From Spirochaetaceae bacterium (GTDB lineage: Bacteria > Spirochaetota > Spirochaetia > Treponematales > Breznakiellaceae), in contig JAITNZ010000130.1 of NCBI GenBank assembly GCA_031290205.1, positions 1-5,681 on the forward strand: a stretch of DNA of 5,681 bases. Direction: 5' to 3'. Position 1 is the first letter of the stretch. Each line of letters opens with the position of its first letter. The notes beneath the pieces were generated by a model. It did no database searches. It was not told the origin of the DNA and saw nothing but the letters and a program-made list of their open reading frames with translations. The translations under genes were made by a program, and so were the position numbers. Shown here piece after piece: positions 5,281 through 5,681 of the stretch.

Positions 5281-5381
5281 TGATAAGAGGAACGGGATTC
5301 ATTTTCATATAATTATTTATGCGGATTCGTGCAAGCTGCTTTAATACAGCGATTCCTCGTTCCAGCTGTTCCGAATTCAAC

Positions 5382-5407
5382 CACGAACTTCACGAACAAC
5401 ACGAACG
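5382..5407 (+). repeat. CACGAAC triple repeat, 9-base period
   Basis: CACGAAC occurs three times at exact nine-base spacing, with TT and AA between the copies, starting at 5382. It lies just upstream (minus strand) of the barrel-protein gene. The reverse motif TTCGTG reappears near the window edge (about 5669-5674), so the two may bound a larger inverted structure that continues outside the window. Confidence 0.7.
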
Positions 5408-5418
5408 GAAGACGAAAA

Positions 5419-5446
5419 AGGATATGAATAATGGTGATATAGTCAA
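5419..5446 (-). promoter_or_regulatory. Possible sigma-70 promoter for the barrel-protein gene
   Basis: On the minus strand TTGACT (5446-5441) matches the -35 consensus at five of six positions. TATCCT (5424-5419) matches the -10 consensus at four of six. The spacer is 16 bases. Transcription would start near 5412 and give a leader of about 170 bases to ATG 5239. The first bases of the -35 box overlap the 13-base tandem duplication. Confidence 0.35.
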
Positions 5447-5470
5447 TCTACTTGATAAATCTACTTGATA
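5445..5470 (+). repeat. Perfect 13-base tandem duplication
   Basis: AATCTACTTGATA occurs twice in direct succession (5445-5457 and 5458-5470). It looks like a recent slippage event. It touches the possible -35 box of the minus-strand gene, so copy number could shift the sequence just upstream of that promoter. Confidence 0.85.
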
Positions 5471-5488
5471 AAAATAATAAAAGAATTG

Positions 5489-5565
5489 TCCGCGAATTAC
5501 ACAAATTAACACGAATAAATATACGGATATATAATCATTCGTGATAATTCGCGTCAATTCGTGGA
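5489..5565. repeat. Long inverted repeat of CACGAAT-type units
   Basis: The arms (5489-5516 and 5537-5565) are imperfect inverted copies around a 20-base AT-rich spacer. Each arm is built of three units of about 9-11 bases (CGCGAATTA, CACAAATTA, ACACGAAT on the left). Layout and sequence parallel the CACAGAT-type element at 1178-1260: TCC at the outer end, three units, then ATTAACAC before the last unit. The two look like variants of one repeat design. Confidence 0.75.
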
Positions 5566-5681
5566 TACTATTCCTGACTTCAAGCGTTTTGAAACAAGAA
5601 TGCTTAATACTTATTTAGTAGAACGACTATAAACAAGGCAGAAATCGTGAGAATTGTGCGTAATTTGTTCGTGTGGTTTGT

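Larger units (their letters stand above)
5381..5681. other. Gene-free right end, repeats only
   Basis: No convincing coding frame lies on either strand. The stretch holds the CACGAAC triple repeat (5382-5407), a possible minus-strand promoter (5419-5446), a 13-base tandem duplication (5445-5470) and a long inverted repeat (5489-5565). The remainder (5566-5681) is AT-rich; I see nothing in it beyond the TTCGTG motif near the edge. Confidence 0.7.

Noticed and set aside
5239..5380. Barrel-protein start at TTG 5380
   Set aside because: It would put a 47-residue hydrophilic stretch before the signal peptide, with no ribosome binding site, and starts at the edge of an intergenic repeat.

Overview
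The window is bacterial chromosomal DNA with tightly packed genes separated by gaps full of short structured repeats. An outer-membrane-barrel-like protein, a lysine/diaminopimelate (DAP) gene pair and heavy palindromic-repeat load fit a Gram-negative-type (diderm) bacterium. My guess is a spirochaete of the Treponema group, possibly gut-associated, but that is inference only; no rRNA or other marker gene is present.

Layout, left to right. Positions 1-66 probably hold the last codons of an upstream gene. A purine/pyrimidine-armed intergenic repeat (67-166) then leads into a small cupin gene (181-534). This overlaps by four bases an unrecognised gene for a protein with one membrane segment (531-1166). 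The 398-base gap 1167-1564 holds a long inverted repeat (1178-1260) and a possible multi-stem leader RNA (1353-1469). Next come dapB (1565-2344) and dapA (2341-3450), overlapping by ATGA. They encode consecutive enzymes of lysine/DAP synthesis: DapA makes the dihydrodipicolinate-type product and DapB reduces it. A second copy of the purine/pyrimidine intergenic repeat (3451-3573) lies between dapA and a convergent minus-strand gene (5239-3641). That gene encodes a secreted, probably outer-membrane beta-barrel protein. The right end (5381-5681) has no gene and holds more repeats plus a possible promoter for the minus-strand gene.

The most unusual thing here is a short palindromic element (consensus GGCAARGCWGRAAG followed by a YGCC-NNN-GGCR hairpin) that has entered protein-coding sequence. 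Four tandem units form an in-frame N-terminal extension of about 73 residues on DapA. No usual start codon lies between the units and the catalytic barrel, so the repeats must be translated if DapA is made. Another copy sits in frame just before the signal peptide of the minus-strand gene and one abuts its stop codon. A diverged copy, read from the opposite strand, appears to encode part of its N-terminal linker. Stem sequences differ between copies with compensating changes, which suggests the hairpin itself is maintained. The behaviour resembles the Rickettsia palindromic elements, but this family is different in sequence and I cannot name it.
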